From Actinomycetaceae bacterium MB13-C1-2 (GTDB taxonomy: Bacteria; Actinomycetota; Actinomycetes; Actinomycetales; Actinomycetaceae), in contig CP141731.1 of assembly GCA_035621235.1 (NCBI GenBank), positions 1,860,001-1,924,000 on the forward strand: 64,000 bases of DNA. The letters run 5' to 3'. The notes below the pieces were generated by a model. The model was not told the DNA's origin, searched no databases, and was given only the letters and a program-made list of their open reading frames with translations. The position numbers and the translations under genes were made by a program. Positions 28,422 to 38,660 of this stretch are shown here, piece after piece (the stretch's first letter is position 1; every line of letters starts with the position of its first letter).

Positions 28422-28560
28422 GCAGTTTGATTGCTATACGTACCCGCGCAGCTTCGGTCCTACATATTGGGAGCTCAGCCCCGTAACATGGCAGTTGAGA
28501 GCGAAGATTGAGAGTATCGCTCAGAAATACTTGTCCCCATCGTTAGCGGAGGTGTTTGGT

Positions 28561-28899
28561 ATGCCTAACGATCCGGCCGCCCGAATAGAGGCACCGGTTG
28601 ACAACTCCACGCCGGCGAGTGTAGGCGACCGACCCAGCAAGATCTCACTGAAAGTTCAACTTCTTCAAGTTCTTGTCTCAATTGTTCTCGGGGCACTCAC
28701 CCCCTTAGTGGTCGCTACAATAACTGGCCAAGACATGACGGCTGCAGGATTTCTCACACAATTCTGTTTCGCCACCCTAATGGCACTAAGCCTCATCAAC
28801 TTGGTTCTGGGTATCAGAGAACGTCGGCTATCGCAGATTATCGGTAGTTGTATCGCTCTTGTCTGCTGGTACTTCGCATTCCAGCTCTCTACGAACTAG
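28561..28899 (+). CDS. Small membrane protein of unknown function
   Basis: 112 aa from ATG 28561 with GGAGG at 28546-28550; an in-frame longer version overlaps the upstream gene and is less likely. After 35 polar residues three hydrophobic segments are seen (about 40-62, 68-88, 98-112). No family was recognised. Codon use and the ribosome binding site make it a plausible gene. It lies between the SAM hydrolase and convergent mgtE. Confidence 0.6.
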   Translation: MPNDPAARIEAPVDNSTPASVGDRPSKISLKVQLLQVLVSIVLGALTPLVVATITGQDMTAAGFLTQFCFATLMALSLINLVLGIRERRLSQIIGSCIALVCWYFAFQLSTN

Positions 28900-28920
28900 G
28901 CGCCGAGCCTTGCTGCCGTA

Positions 28921-30279
28921 CTAGATCCCCAGGATTGCCCTTGCGATTGCCAGGTAGATGATCAGTCCTGTTGCGTCTGTGAACGTTGTGATGAACGGGT
29001 TTGAGAAGACTGCTGGATCGGCGTGAACCGCCCTTGCGACCAGTGGCATTATGCCGCCAATGGTTGCCGCCCAGGTACAGATAGCGAGCAGTGTCAGGCC
29101 GATGATCAGCCCGATCTGCACTTCGAAGATCAGTGAGGTGACGGCGAAGCCGATGATTCCGAGTGCGCCACCGAGCAGCATCCCGACACCGAATTCCTTG
29201 CCTAGGACTTTCATTATGTCCTTGGGTTCAACGTCACCGAGGGCCAACGCTCTGGTGACTGTTGTTGCCGCCTGGTTGCCGGTGTTCCCTCCGGTTCCAA
29301 TCAGTAGGGGTACGAAAAGCGTCAGGACCGTAACTTGAGCCAGAGTGGCCTCCGCAGTCGACAGAACCTGGACGGTGAGGACCGCCCCGACGGCAAGTAC
29401 CAGGAGCCAGACAATGCGGGACTTGACGATAGCCCAGGTCGGGGTCGAAAGGTACGGTCTGTGCAGAGGCTCCACGCCACCTTGACGCGCGGTGTCCTCG
29501 CTCTCCTCGTGCTCAATGATTCGCATGGCATCATCGAACGTCAGGATGCCCACTAGACGGTCTTCGCTGTCGGTGATGGGCATTGCAAGCAAACCCTGCT
29601 CGGCTAGGCGACGAGCCGCTTCTTCCGCGTCCTCGGTTGCTTCCGCGACGTGCGTGGGCGAAAGGACATCTGCTATCGGGGTGTCGGGGTCCTCACGAAG
29701 CAGATCACGAAGGCTAACAACTCCAACCACGTGGCGGGAATCATCCAGAACCGGAAGAGTGTAGATGGTCTCGGCATCATCCATTCTGGCTCTGACCCGG
29801 TCCATTGCCTGACCGACCGTAGCTCCCTCTCGGCAGGCCACGTATTCGGGACTCATACGACGTCCAATGGAGTCCTTCGGGTAGCCGAGCACGGAGGCAG
29901 TAAGCCGACGATCCTCCAAAGAGAGTCCGTGGAGCAGCTTGGGGGCCACGCTCGCTGGGAGCTCATCGAGCAGCCAAACACGGTCGTCAGGCTCGAGTTC
30001 TTCGAATATGGCCGCAACTTCAACGTCCCGCAGTGAGTTGACCAACTCGCCTTGAATAGATGGGTCAAAGTCCTCGAAGACTTCAAGCGCGGTCTGTTTG
30101 GGGAGCAGTCGATACGCGATAGCTCGATCCTTGGCGCCGAGGCGTTCCAGGGCATCGACGAGCTTCTCTGTCTGCTGAGGTTTCAACTCGTCTGCGACGC
30201 CGGCAAGGTCATTGTGAGCCAGGGTGTCCTGGATTAGTTCGATTAGGCGCGTAACCTCTGGTGACTGCTCGGGGGTCAT
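28921..30279 (-). CDS. mgtE: Magnesium transporter MgtE
   Basis: 452 aa. An N-terminal MgtE domain (residues 1-125) is followed by two CBS domains (about 130-255) and five membrane helices. LIGTGGNTGNQAATTVTRALALGDV is the family signature in the pore region. It is a Mg2+-gated channel: Mg2+ bound between the N and CBS domains closes it. It stands alone, convergent with the small membrane protein. Confidence 0.95.
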   Translation of the reverse strand: MTPEQSPEVTRLIELIQDTLAHNDLAGVADELKPQQTEKLVDALERLGAKDRAIAYRLLPKQTALEVFEDFDPSIQGELVNSLRDVEVAAIFEELEPDDRVWLLDELPASVAPKLLHGLSLEDRRLTASVLGYPKDSIGRRMSPEYVACREGATVGQAMDRVRARMDDAETIYTLPVLDDSRHVVGVVSLRDLLREDPDTPIADVLSPTHVAEATEDAEEAARRLAEQGLLAMPITDSEDRLVGILTFDDAMRIIEHEESEDTARQGGVEPLHRPYLSTPTWAIVKSRIVWLLVLAVGAVLTVQVLSTAEATLAQVTVLTLFVPLLIGTGGNTGNQAATTVTRALALGDVEPKDIMKVLGKEFGVGMLLGGALGIIGFAVTSLIFEVQIGLIIGLTLLAICTWAATIGGIMPLVARAVHADPAVFSNPFITTFTDATGLIIYLAIARAILGI

Positions 30280-30377
30280 GTAGCGCTCCCGTCTCGCGTT
30301 GGATTGGGGCCACGCATAGCCTATGCCCCCAGCGGCCCGATAAGCACCTCGATCAGGTCAATAGGGTTGTGAGTTGC

Positions 30378-30866
30378 CTAATCAGACTCAGCGAACTCCT
30401 GGAAGGCGTCGAGTGCTCGGACCTGATTGAGGACCTGCAGGTAGCGCAAGGGATTGATTTTCTTGGCGATGACGTACTCGGTTAACTCGTTTCGTACGGT
30501 GTGTAGTAGATCATCCGCGTTCCACGGCTTCGCAATGAAGTGGTCAATGTGGGCATCGTTGACGGCACGAATGGTGTCTTGAAGATCCGCCTGGCCGGTG
30601 ATTAAGACCTTGCGGGTATCGGCCGTAGCCTCCTTTTTAGCCAGTTCAATCATGAAGTCGATTCCGGTAGTGCCCGGAAGACGATGATCACAAAGGATCA
30701 GGGCGAAGGCATCATCGTCATCTTGGATCTCTTCGATAACGGTCTCGGCATCGGAAACATCCTCTGCCGGTTCAATCCGGACCGTGGGAGCCAAGGTCAT
30801 CAGGTCTCGCTCTAGAGCCGCCCGAACCTCCGGCTCATCCTCAAGAATCACGATTGAGAGTTTCAT
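30378..30866 (-). CDS. Response regulator without DNA-binding domain
   Basis: 162 aa. A receiver domain fills the first 120 residues: acidic pair in VILEDEPEV, phospho-Asp in LILCDHRLPGTTG, Thr in VLITGQAD, Lys in IAKPW. The final 40 residues form a helix (YVIAKKINPLRYLQVLNQVRAL) with no HTH or enzyme motif, so output is probably protein-protein contact. The start overlaps the kinase stop by four bases, which makes the pair a two-component system. Confidence 0.88.
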   Translation of the reverse strand: MKLSIVILEDEPEVRAALERDLMTLAPTVRIEPAEDVSDAETVIEEIQDDDDAFALILCDHRLPGTTGIDFMIELAKKEATADTRKVLITGQADLQDTIRAVNDAHIDHFIAKPWNADDLLHTVRNELTEYVIAKKINPLRYLQVLNQVRALDAFQEFAESD

Positions 30867-32389
30867 TGCTGCTCCTTAGGTGCCTCTGTCGGAATGTCGA
30901 CGGTGACTGTTGTTCCTGATTCTCCGGTGTCAATCCGCATGGTTCCATAATGCCTGCCAATTATGGTTCGTGAGACACTCAGACCAATTCCCATGCCGAA
31001 ACGCACCTGACCGGATTTTGTTGTGAACCGTGGTTCGAAAATGCGAGGGAGAACATCTGATGGAATTCCTGGCCCGTCGTCGAGTATCTGAACTCGAACC
31101 CAACCTGAGCGTGGACTACGAGTCCGGATGGTTATGGTGCCGAGGTACTCCTTCGTGGTTTCGGTATCTTCCGTCGCGTCCGTAATCGCCTCGGCCGCAT
31201 TGGTGACCAGGTTGGTCCAGACCTGCGCGAGTTGCCCGTGATATCCCATGACGGTGGGGGCATCGTCGTAATCGCGAGTAATCCGAATTGCGGAAAGTTT
31301 GTGAGGCAGAAGGCGGATCGAGTCTTCGAGGCTCTGATGGATACTGACCTCGGTGATTTTGTCACCGTCTGGGCGGGCGTAAGAACGAAGAGAGGAGACC
31401 AAATCGGTAATGCGCTCGGAGGCTGAGCCGAGGTTGCGAAGTCCTGCCCCTATCGATGCGGCCTGCAGAACACTGTCAATTTCGATTCCTGCTCCCTTTG
31501 CTGCCTTGCGCGCCAACTTTGTGTCTCGAATGCCCCCGAGGGCGAGTCTCATGGCCAACGATTCGTCTCCCGTGACCTCGGTGAACTCTTTGCGCATGGC
31601 ACGTTCCTGGCGTGACGAAAGAGCCTTTGATTCCAGCCCGTCGGTTAATGCCGACATCGCTAATTTGGCCCATTTCTTGTCCGGGGCGGTCTCAAGAAGT
31701 GCGATTACATCATGGACCAGGTACTCACTAACCCTTTCGATTGCAGCCACCGGGTTGTTTAGTTCGTGAGCAACTCCTGCCGAAAGCGAACCGAGCGAGG
31801 CAAGGCGCTCCTGTGCCATTAGTTCAGTTCGGGCTTCCTTAAGATTGGAGAGGGCATTCGCCAGATTTTTTCTTTCTACCTCCAACTGCTTCGAAAGCTC
31901 CGCGTTATCGATGTGAAGTTCCTCGGCCCGTCGTAACCGTCGGTCAAGGGAACGGATAAACAGTGTTGCAACCAGCTGACTGATCTCTGCATTTCCTTGG
32001 GTTGCGCTATTGAGCTGCTCCACCGTCAGCTGCACCGCCCGCACCTGGGTTGTGGTGACGGCATCCAAAAGAGCTCTGCGTCCCTCGCTCACCGCCATCA
32101 AACCGATGATTCGACCCGTGGACTCCTCGTGCATCACAATCTCGTTGCCACTGGGCGTTTGGTGCATCAGTGCCACGCGTCCGGAGAGGATGAGGGTTAT
32201 GTCCTCGACGACCTGACCGCTTGAGGTAAGACGAGTTCCCGCAGAGAAAGTCTCTCGTGGTTGCGCGCCAAGAATCGACTCGATTCGAAGGAGCAGCTTC
32301 TCGATGATGGCGTCGTCTGAGAGCGGAGACTCAAACAGTGAATACACACGAGGCAGAGAGTCCCCAGCATCCGAGTCGGAAGAACCCAT
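30863..32389 (-). CDS. Sensor histidine kinase with N-terminal cNMP-binding-type domain
   Basis: 508 aa, no membrane segments, so cytoplasmic. Residues about 30-145 look like a cyclic-nucleotide-binding fold (SSGQVVEDITLILSGRVALMH). A coiled coil follows, then HisKA with SLGSLSAGVAHELNNPVAAIE (phosphoacceptor His) and the ATPase domain with N-box TNLVTNAAEAI and DDGPGIP and GMGIGLSVS. Such cNMP-HK proteins are common in actinobacteria and pair with receiver-only regulators, as here. The input ligand is not known. Confidence 0.88.
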   Translation of the reverse strand: MGSSDSDAGDSLPRVYSLFESPLSDDAIIEKLLLRIESILGAQPRETFSAGTRLTSSGQVVEDITLILSGRVALMHQTPSGNEIVMHEESTGRIIGLMAVSEGRRALLDAVTTTQVRAVQLTVEQLNSATQGNAEISQLVATLFIRSLDRRLRRAEELHIDNAELSKQLEVERKNLANALSNLKEARTELMAQERLASLGSLSAGVAHELNNPVAAIERVSEYLVHDVIALLETAPDKKWAKLAMSALTDGLESKALSSRQERAMRKEFTEVTGDESLAMRLALGGIRDTKLARKAAKGAGIEIDSVLQAASIGAGLRNLGSASERITDLVSSLRSYARPDGDKITEVSIHQSLEDSIRLLPHKLSAIRITRDYDDAPTVMGYHGQLAQVWTNLVTNAAEAITDATEDTETTKEYLGTITIRTRSPRSGWVRVQILDDGPGIPSDVLPRIFEPRFTTKSGQVRFGMGIGLSVSRTIIGRHYGTMRIDTGESGTTVTVDIPTEAPKEQQ

Positions 32390-32527
32390 GTGCCGAGGAT
32401 ACGGCAGAAACGTAGTCTGGTGTGGTCTTTTGGCCGACGTGAGGCCCCGGTTGTCTCAATAGCCACTGGATAGCGGTATCGTCAAGCCCATGTTCCAGGT
32501 GGGTGGTGCTCCCATAGGATTGCTGCC

Positions 32528-35350
32528 ATGACTGATCTTCAGGCCGTAACTGACCCGTCTCTGCTAAGCGTTTCCGAGGTCGCGAAAGATTTCGACGTCG
32601 ACCCGCAGATCGGGCTAAGTCAATCTGAGGTCTCTGAGCGTCTTGAAAGATTTGGCTCTAATGAACTCCGTTCAAAAGAGGCTGAGCCCGGCTGGAAGCG
32701 ATTCTTGCGGCAGTTCGCCGATCCCCTCGTCTACCTGCTGCTGGTTGCTATAGCAATATCCCTTGCGGCCTGGGTGTTTGAGGGGGCCAGCGGCGTCCCG
32801 ATAGACGCGACTGTCATACTGTTGATCGTTATCGCGAACGCGGTAATTGGGTTTGTTCAAGAGAACCAAGCGGCGGACGCTGTGGCGGCGCTCGCGGACA
32901 TGACGGCGTCCTCCTCGACGGTGCTTCGTGAAGGGGAGATGGTTACCGTTGCCTCTGCCGAACTTGTTCCGGGCGACATCTTGGTCTTGAGTGAGGGTGA
33001 TGCGGTCGGGGCGGACGCACGTTTAGTTTCCGCCAGTGCGCTACGAGTTGAGGAGGCGTCCCTTACCGGCGAATCCGAACCGGTCGAGAAGAACCCCGAG
33101 ACTCTGACGAAGCTCGTGACTCTCGGAGATCGCACCGATATGGTTTTCCGCGGAACTGCCGTTACCCGGGGAGTAGGTCGAGCGATAGTCACGTCGACCG
33201 GGATGAAGACCCAGGTCGGAGCAGTTGCCACACTACTTGACGAAACGGAGCGTGAACCTTCCCCACTGCAGATAGAAATCGCGAAGATATCCAAGACACT
33301 GGGTATTTTGGTTATCCTCATCGCCCTCGTGGTGATGGCCGCTATTGCACTGATAAATGGGGTTCACTCAACCGAGGAGGCCGTGCAAATCCTCCTTCTG
33401 GGTGTGTCGCTCGCGGTTGCTGCGGTTCCGGAAGGACTGCCCGCCATCCTTTCCCTCGTACTCGCAATTGGAGTGCGAAAGATGGCGAGACGGAACGCGG
33501 TGATGAAGAACCTCGACTCGGTTGAAACACTGGGTTCCGTCTCCGTGATCTGTTCGGACAAGACCGGGACACTGACACGCAACGAAATGACCCTAAAAGA
33601 GGTGGTGACCGGCTCAGGTCGAATGGAGCTGTCGGGAGTTGGATATTCGCCTATAGGGACCTCAACCGTGATCTCGGGAGACGAGGCGACGGTGCTGGAC
33701 GAGGCCCGGGATGCTCTGTTGGCCGGTTCTATCGCGAATAATGCACAGCTATTGCAGCGAGGTGGTGAGTGGGAGATTGTCGGAGATCCGACGGAGGCCG
33801 CATTCTTGGTCGCGCTACGCAAAGTTCCGGGGGCAAACGACGAACTGGATAGCTACGAACGCAGGGCAGAGGCCCCGTTCGACTCCGAACGCAAGATGAT
33901 GTCCGTCTTGGCTGAGGGCCGCGCGGGTGGGGAGAAGCTATACGCAAAGGGGGCTCCCGACCTGCTAATCGAAGACAGCGTTGCGGAGCGCGTTGGCTCC
34001 GAAATCAGGCCGCTCACTGATCTGCGGCGCGAGGAGCTTCAGCAGACTGTCACCCGTCTTAGTGAACAGGGATATCGCACGCTCGGGGTGGCTGCGCGTG
34101 CGGCCACACCCGAAGAGACAGGTTCAGGTTCGCTTGGGGAAAATCCTGAACGTGATCTGGTGTTTCTAGCGATAGTGGCAATAATCGACCCGCCCCGTAG
34201 CGAGGCCGCTGAGGCAATCCGCGATGCTCACGCCGCTGGAATTGCAACGGTAATGATTACCGGCGACCATCCGGTCACAGCTTCGCGAATCGCCACCGAC
34301 TTAGGGATCGCTGACGGGGACGGGGACGTCGTTGCGATTACCGGGGCACAGATTGAGGAAATGAACGACGAGGAACTTTCCGAAGTTGTGAAACGAACTC
34401 GCGTCTATGCCCGAGTCTCGCCTGAGCACAAGCTCCGGATTGTTGATGCGCTCCAGGCAAACGGGAACGTCGTTTCGATGACGGGAGACGGGGTGAACGA
34501 CGCGCCCGCGCTCAAAAGTTCGGATATCGGCGTTGCGATGGGGATCACCGGCACAGAGGTGACCAAGGAAGCGGCCGAGATGATCCTGGGCGACGACAAC
34601 TATGCCACTATCGTTGCGGCAGTTCGTCAGGGTCGTGTGATCTTCGAGAACATCACTAAGTTCATCCGCTACCTGCTCTCATCGAACATGGGCGAGGTCG
34701 CGACTGTGTTCTTGGGGGTTGTCCTCGCTGGAGTGATCGGTCTTGCCAATCCTGCGAACCCCGGTGCCGCCGTGGTGCCATTACTCGCAACACAGATTCT
34801 GTGGATCAACCTGGTTACTGACTCAGGTCCGGCCCTAGCAATGGGAGTCGATCCCGAGATTGATGACGTGATGGCAAGACCGCCAAGGGACATCAAAGTC
34901 AGGATCATTGACTCCCACATGTGGTCGCGGATCATCGGCATCGGTCTGGTAATGGGGATCTTGTCGCTCTTTGTCATGGACATCAACCTGCCGGGTGGTC
35001 TGGTGAGTGGCATGGAGCACCTGAGTCCGGTCGACAAGCAGCTAGATGCTGCACGAACCACCATGTTTACCGCCCTGGTGTTCATGCAGTTGTTCAATGC
35101 ACTGAACTCCAGGTCCGATAAGGCCAGCGCCTTCCACCACCTGTTCACGAACCGTTGGTTGTGGATTTCTCTGGCTTTCGCGACGGTGGCACAGATAATC
35201 GTCGTTGAGGTTCCGGTATTACAGAGCGCCTTCGGAACGACTTCAATTGCACCCGCGCAATGGGCATTGGCTATTGGAGCGGGAGTGATTGTGCTTGTGT
35301 TTGAAGAGATAGTAAAGCTGATCCGTCGGGCAGTAACAGGACCAAACTAG
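32528..35350 (+). CDS. P2-type cation-transporting ATPase (Ca2+-type)
   Basis: 940 aa P-type ATPase. The N-terminal cation-ATPase domain, actuator motif LTGESEPVE, M4 PEGLP (typical of SERCA/PMCA-like pumps), phosphorylation motif SDKTGTLT near residue 345, MITGDHPVTA and MTGDGVNDAP are all present. About ten membrane helices are expected. It probably exports Ca2+, but Na+/K+-type or Mn2+ transport are alternatives in this subfamily. It diverges from the two-component pair, separated by about 140 bases. Confidence 0.92.
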   Translation: MTDLQAVTDPSLLSVSEVAKDFDVDPQIGLSQSEVSERLERFGSNELRSKEAEPGWKRFLRQFADPLVYLLLVAIAISLAAWVFEGASGVPIDATVILLIVIANAVIGFVQENQAADAVAALADMTASSSTVLREGEMVTVASAELVPGDILVLSEGDAVGADARLVSASALRVEEASLTGESEPVEKNPETLTKLVTLGDRTDMVFRGTAVTRGVGRAIVTSTGMKTQVGAVATLLDETEREPSPLQIEIAKISKTLGILVILIALVVMAAIALINGVHSTEEAVQILLLGVSLAVAAVPEGLPAILSLVLAIGVRKMARRNAVMKNLDSVETLGSVSVICSDKTGTLTRNEMTLKEVVTGSGRMELSGVGYSPIGTSTVISGDEATVLDEARDALLAGSIANNAQLLQRGGEWEIVGDPTEAAFLVALRKVPGANDELDSYERRAEAPFDSERKMMSVLAEGRAGGEKLYAKGAPDLLIEDSVAERVGSEIRPLTDLRREELQQTVTRLSEQGYRTLGVAARAATPEETGSGSLGENPERDLVFLAIVAIIDPPRSEAAEAIRDAHAAGIATVMITGDHPVTASRIATDLGIADGDGDVVAITGAQIEEMNDEELSEVVKRTRVYARVSPEHKLRIVDALQANGNVVSMTGDGVNDAPALKSSDIGVAMGITGTEVTKEAAEMILGDDNYATIVAAVRQGRVIFENITKFIRYLLSSNMGEVATVFLGVVLAGVIGLANPANPGAAVVPLLATQILWINLVTDSGPALAMGVDPEIDDVMARPPRDIKVRIIDSHMWSRIIGIGLVMGILSLFVMDINLPGGLVSGMEHLSPVDKQLDAARTTMFTALVFMQLFNALNSRSDKASAFHHLFTNRWLWISLAFATVAQIIVVEVPVLQSAFGTTSIAPAQWALAIGAGVIVLVFEEIVKLIRRAVTGPN

Positions 35351-35413
35351 AGTTGTCGAAAGAGGCTTAGTGGCAACTCAGGGTGCGAGTTGCTGACTTG
35401 GTGGGAGGTACAA

Positions 35414-36316
35414 ATGGTCGCATCAACAATCATTGTCTCTGGCGCGTCTGGCCTTATTGGCACCGCACTGGTGAAGTCCTTGCGGTCGGATGGCGCTACA
35501 GTCAAAACCCTTGTCCGACACCCTCCACTGACCACAGATGAAATTGAGTGGAACCCCGATAGGGGAGAGATCAGTTCTGCTGAGCTTGCAGGCGCTCAAG
35601 CGGTCGTCAACCTAAATGGTGCGAGTATCGGCAAGCTGCCGTGGACCAAACAGTACCGCCAGACACTGCGTACTTCACGGATTCGACCCACCAGAATCCT
35701 TGCAACGGCAATCCGCGATCTAGGCGATGAGGCTCCAGCCCTTATCTCCGCTTCAGCAGTCGGTTTTTACGGTGATCGACCAGACGAGATATTGACAGAG
35801 GACAGTAGACCGGGGCGAACATTCCTCGCGAAGTTATGCGTGGAGTGGGAAAAGGCGGCGGTCGCTGCCTCTCCCTACACCCGAGTAGCGCTACTTCGAA
35901 CCGCTCCGGTGCTCGACCTGGACGGTGTGCTTAAGCCAATGATTACACTGACGAAGCTGGGGCTAGGCGGTCCTCTGGGTAAGGGCACACAGATCTGGCC
36001 TTGGATCTCGTTAGAGGACGAGATACGCGCTATCAAGCACGTCATTGCCAGCGACATTGAAGGACCTGTGAACCTGAGCGGCCCGACCAGAGCTAGCGAG
36101 AACGATATAGGGCGAACCATTGCTAAAACCTTGAAACGCCCCTACTGGTTCAAGACACCGGGACCTCTCATAAGGGCGGTCCTGGGCCGGGACCCGGCCG
36201 ATTCCCTGCTTCTCTCAGATGCTGACGTGCGTCCGGCTGTCCTCAAGAACACCGGCTTCGAGTTCCAGTACGAAACTCCCCGGGCGGCGATAGAAGAGTC
36301 CCTGAGAAGGGCGTGA
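35414..36316 (+). CDS. TIGR01777 family epimerase-like protein
   Basis: 300 aa NAD(P)-binding protein of the extended SDR type (YfcH/SDR39U1-like). The N-terminal dinucleotide-binding motif SGASGLIGTAL, then VVNLNGASI, SSSA-like SASAVGFYGD and the C-terminal DUF1731-like region VLLSDADVRPAVLKNTGF are visible. ATG at 35414 has GGGAGG six bases upstream, so the 24-base longer frame is rejected. The substrate is unknown for the family. Confidence 0.9.
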   Translation: MVASTIIVSGASGLIGTALVKSLRSDGATVKTLVRHPPLTTDEIEWNPDRGEISSAELAGAQAVVNLNGASIGKLPWTKQYRQTLRTSRIRPTRILATAIRDLGDEAPALISASAVGFYGDRPDEILTEDSRPGRTFLAKLCVEWEKAAVAASPYTRVALLRTAPVLDLDGVLKPMITLTKLGLGGPLGKGTQIWPWISLEDEIRAIKHVIASDIEGPVNLSGPTRASENDIGRTIAKTLKRPYWFKTPGPLIRAVLGRDPADSLLLSDADVRPAVLKNTGFEFQYETPRAAIEESLRRA

Positions 36317-36421
36317 TCTAGCCACGCCGCTATCCCGACTTGACTACCTAGCCAACTCGGGACGACAGAAGGTCTATTCATAGTTGAGCGCGAGCTTTGC
36401 CGAGTTTGATACCGTCATCTG

Positions 36422-38095
36422 GTGCCCCATCTTGATGTCTCTTCAGTTTCATACACTCTGCCAGACGGCCGTCCGCTTCTGCGTGATGTCTCCCTGCGTG
36501 TTGGAGCAGGGGAGAGGGTTGCTTTGATCGGCGCCAACGGAGCCGGAAAGTCAACCCTGCTCAAGATCATCATTGGCGAGCTCAGCCCTGAATCTGGTTC
36601 CGTCACCATCGATGGTTCCCTGGGCGTAATGCGCCAGTTTGTCACCGGGGGCACCGTCCACGAACTTCTTCTGTCCATCGCGCCGCCGGCAATCCGCTCG
36701 GCCGCTACAAAGTTAGCGGAGACCGAGGCGAGGATGGAGTCGAATGGCACCACTAAGGCTCAGATGGCTTTTGCCTCTGCGATCACCGTATGGGGCGACG
36801 TTGGTGGCTACGATACCGAAGTGCTCTGGGACACCTGCACTACCTCTGCCCTCGGCGTCCCATATGACCAATGCAAAGACCGCCCACTCACGACGTTATC
36901 CGGTGGCGAACAGAAACGTTTGGCACTTGAGGCTGTGCTGCGTGGTCCCGATGGCCTACTTCTTCTTGATGAGCCAGACAACTCCCTTGACGTTCCCGGC
37001 AAACGTTGGCTCGAGGAACAGCTGCAACTGACTGACAAGGGCATCCTCTACGTCAGCCATGACAGGGAACTCCTCGCCCAAACCGCTACCTCTGTTGTCA
37101 CTCTGGAACTTGGTGCTGCGGGAAACACAGCGTGGACACACGTTGGCAGTTTTGAGACGTATCACGAGGCGAGAGAGAGTCGTTTTGCGCGCCTTGATGA
37201 ACTCCGTCGCCGCTGGGATGAGGAGCATACGAAGCTACGTCAGCTCGTGCAGATGTATAAGGAGAAGGCCGCTTACAACGACTCCATGGCGTCCCGCTAT
37301 CGCGCCGCGCAGACCCGTCTTGCCAGATTCGAAGAGGCTGGGCCGCCGGAAGACCAACCCCGCGACCAAAGTCTTCAAATGCGATTACGAGGAGGACGAA
37401 CGGGTAAACGTGCGCTTTCCTGCACCAACCTTGAACTCACTGGTCTGATGAAGCCCTTTGATTTCGAGGCGTGGTATGGGGACAGAGTGGCCGTGCTTGG
37501 TTCGAATGGTTCGGGAAAGTCTCATTTTCTCCGCCTTTTGACTGCCGGTGGTTCCGATCCTGAGATCGAACATGAACCGGTGAGCGAAGTCAGCATCGAA
37601 CCGGTGAGACACTCGGGACTCGCTAAGCTTGGCGCCCGAGTTCGCCCGGGCTATTTCGTTCAGAACCGCTCGCGCCCTGACCTTGAGGGCAAGACGCTTC
37701 TTGAGATTCTCCACCGAGGCGATGAGCATCGCCAGGGTATGCCGCGTGAGGAGGCGAGCCGAGCACTGGCGCGCTACGAGCTAGCGAGGGCTGCAGAGCA
37801 ACGCTTCGACACTCTCTCGGGAGGACAGCAGGCAAGATTTCAGGTTCTGCTTCTGGAACTGAGCGGTGCGACAATGCTTCTTCTCGATGAACCCACCGAC
37901 AACCTTGACCTTGTCTCCGCTGAGGCCCTGCAACATGCTCTCGAAGCATTCGATGGAACCGTGCTTGCTGTCACTCACGACCGCTGGTTTGCGCGCGACT
38001 TCGACCGATACCTGGTCTTTGGCTCAGACGGAACCGTCTATGAGAGCAATGAGCCGGTCTGGGACGAGACGCGGGTGGAACGCGATAGAACTTGA
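36422..38095 (+). CDS. ABC-F family ATP-binding protein
   Basis: 557 aa with two ABC ATPase domains and no membrane segments. Domain 1: Walker A GANGAGKST, signature LSGGEQKRLALE, Walker B LLLLDEPDNSLD. Domain 2: GSNGSGKSH, LSGGQQARFQ, LLLDEPTDNLD, with VTHDRWF. The linker around residues 240-290 is charged and helical (P-site tRNA interaction motif region of ABC-F). ABC-F proteins act on ribosomes in translation or antibiotic protection. The GTG at 36422 is used; no strong ribosome binding site is seen. Confidence 0.9.
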   Translation: MPHLDVSSVSYTLPDGRPLLRDVSLRVGAGERVALIGANGAGKSTLLKIIIGELSPESGSVTIDGSLGVMRQFVTGGTVHELLLSIAPPAIRSAATKLAETEARMESNGTTKAQMAFASAITVWGDVGGYDTEVLWDTCTTSALGVPYDQCKDRPLTTLSGGEQKRLALEAVLRGPDGLLLLDEPDNSLDVPGKRWLEEQLQLTDKGILYVSHDRELLAQTATSVVTLELGAAGNTAWTHVGSFETYHEARESRFARLDELRRRWDEEHTKLRQLVQMYKEKAAYNDSMASRYRAAQTRLARFEEAGPPEDQPRDQSLQMRLRGGRTGKRALSCTNLELTGLMKPFDFEAWYGDRVAVLGSNGSGKSHFLRLLTAGGSDPEIEHEPVSEVSIEPVRHSGLAKLGARVRPGYFVQNRSRPDLEGKTLLEILHRGDEHRQGMPREEASRALARYELARAAEQRFDTLSGGQQARFQVLLLELSGATMLLLDEPTDNLDLVSAEALQHALEAFDGTVLAVTHDRWFARDFDRYLVFGSDGTVYESNEPVWDETRVERDRT

Positions 38096-38660
38096 AGTCC
38101 TGATCGTTTCACTGGATTAATCGGCGTTGGTAGACGAACTGTTGCTGAGACCGTTTGCGGAGCATCCAGAGAGCGCCCCGGTCGCAAGGCGTTGAGCACC
38201 CAAGTCTGAGGCTGCGCCCCTACTTTTTTTGGGGGGCAACCGCATGCGTCATAGATGCCTTGATAATCAGGGGATGGAAGTACCTGACTACGCCCCAGTA
38301 GAACCTTCCTAGTGCGCCATTGATTCGCGCCAGGGTCGTCATCGCAACTTTGTTTTCGTTGACGGTTGCTATTCCCCCAGAAGGTCAGATGAGTGTCTTC
38401 TATACCGGTGATTGCCTCGCTAGGAAGCTCCACAAGGACGGGGAATCTTGGCCTGCTGGGGACGGCTGGCCCGATACCCCAAGCCCTAGTGGTCGAACAA
38501 GTAGGTCTCTTAGGTACATGAGTACTTCGACCCAATGCGGAGACCTGGTGGTTGCCGCGTTCTTTAGTTCGTGGCGTTCGGTGCAAAAATCCGAGCCAGT
38601 TCGCGTATACGCACCGACCGTGTCGTAACACCGAAATACGGTAGCTAGCACGCGGGTGAA
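38096..38660. other. Intergenic stretch without recognisable gene
   Basis: About 565 bases. Short open frames on both strands overlap each other and show no family pattern. A GCCCC/GGGGC hairpin containing a seven-T run lies near 38216-38236. A frame at 38389-38628 could encode 79 residues but has no ribosome binding site. It may be remnant DNA. Confidence 0.5.

Noticed and set aside
38389-38628. Possible 79-codon gene
   Set aside because: No ribosome binding site, no family similarity and odd composition.
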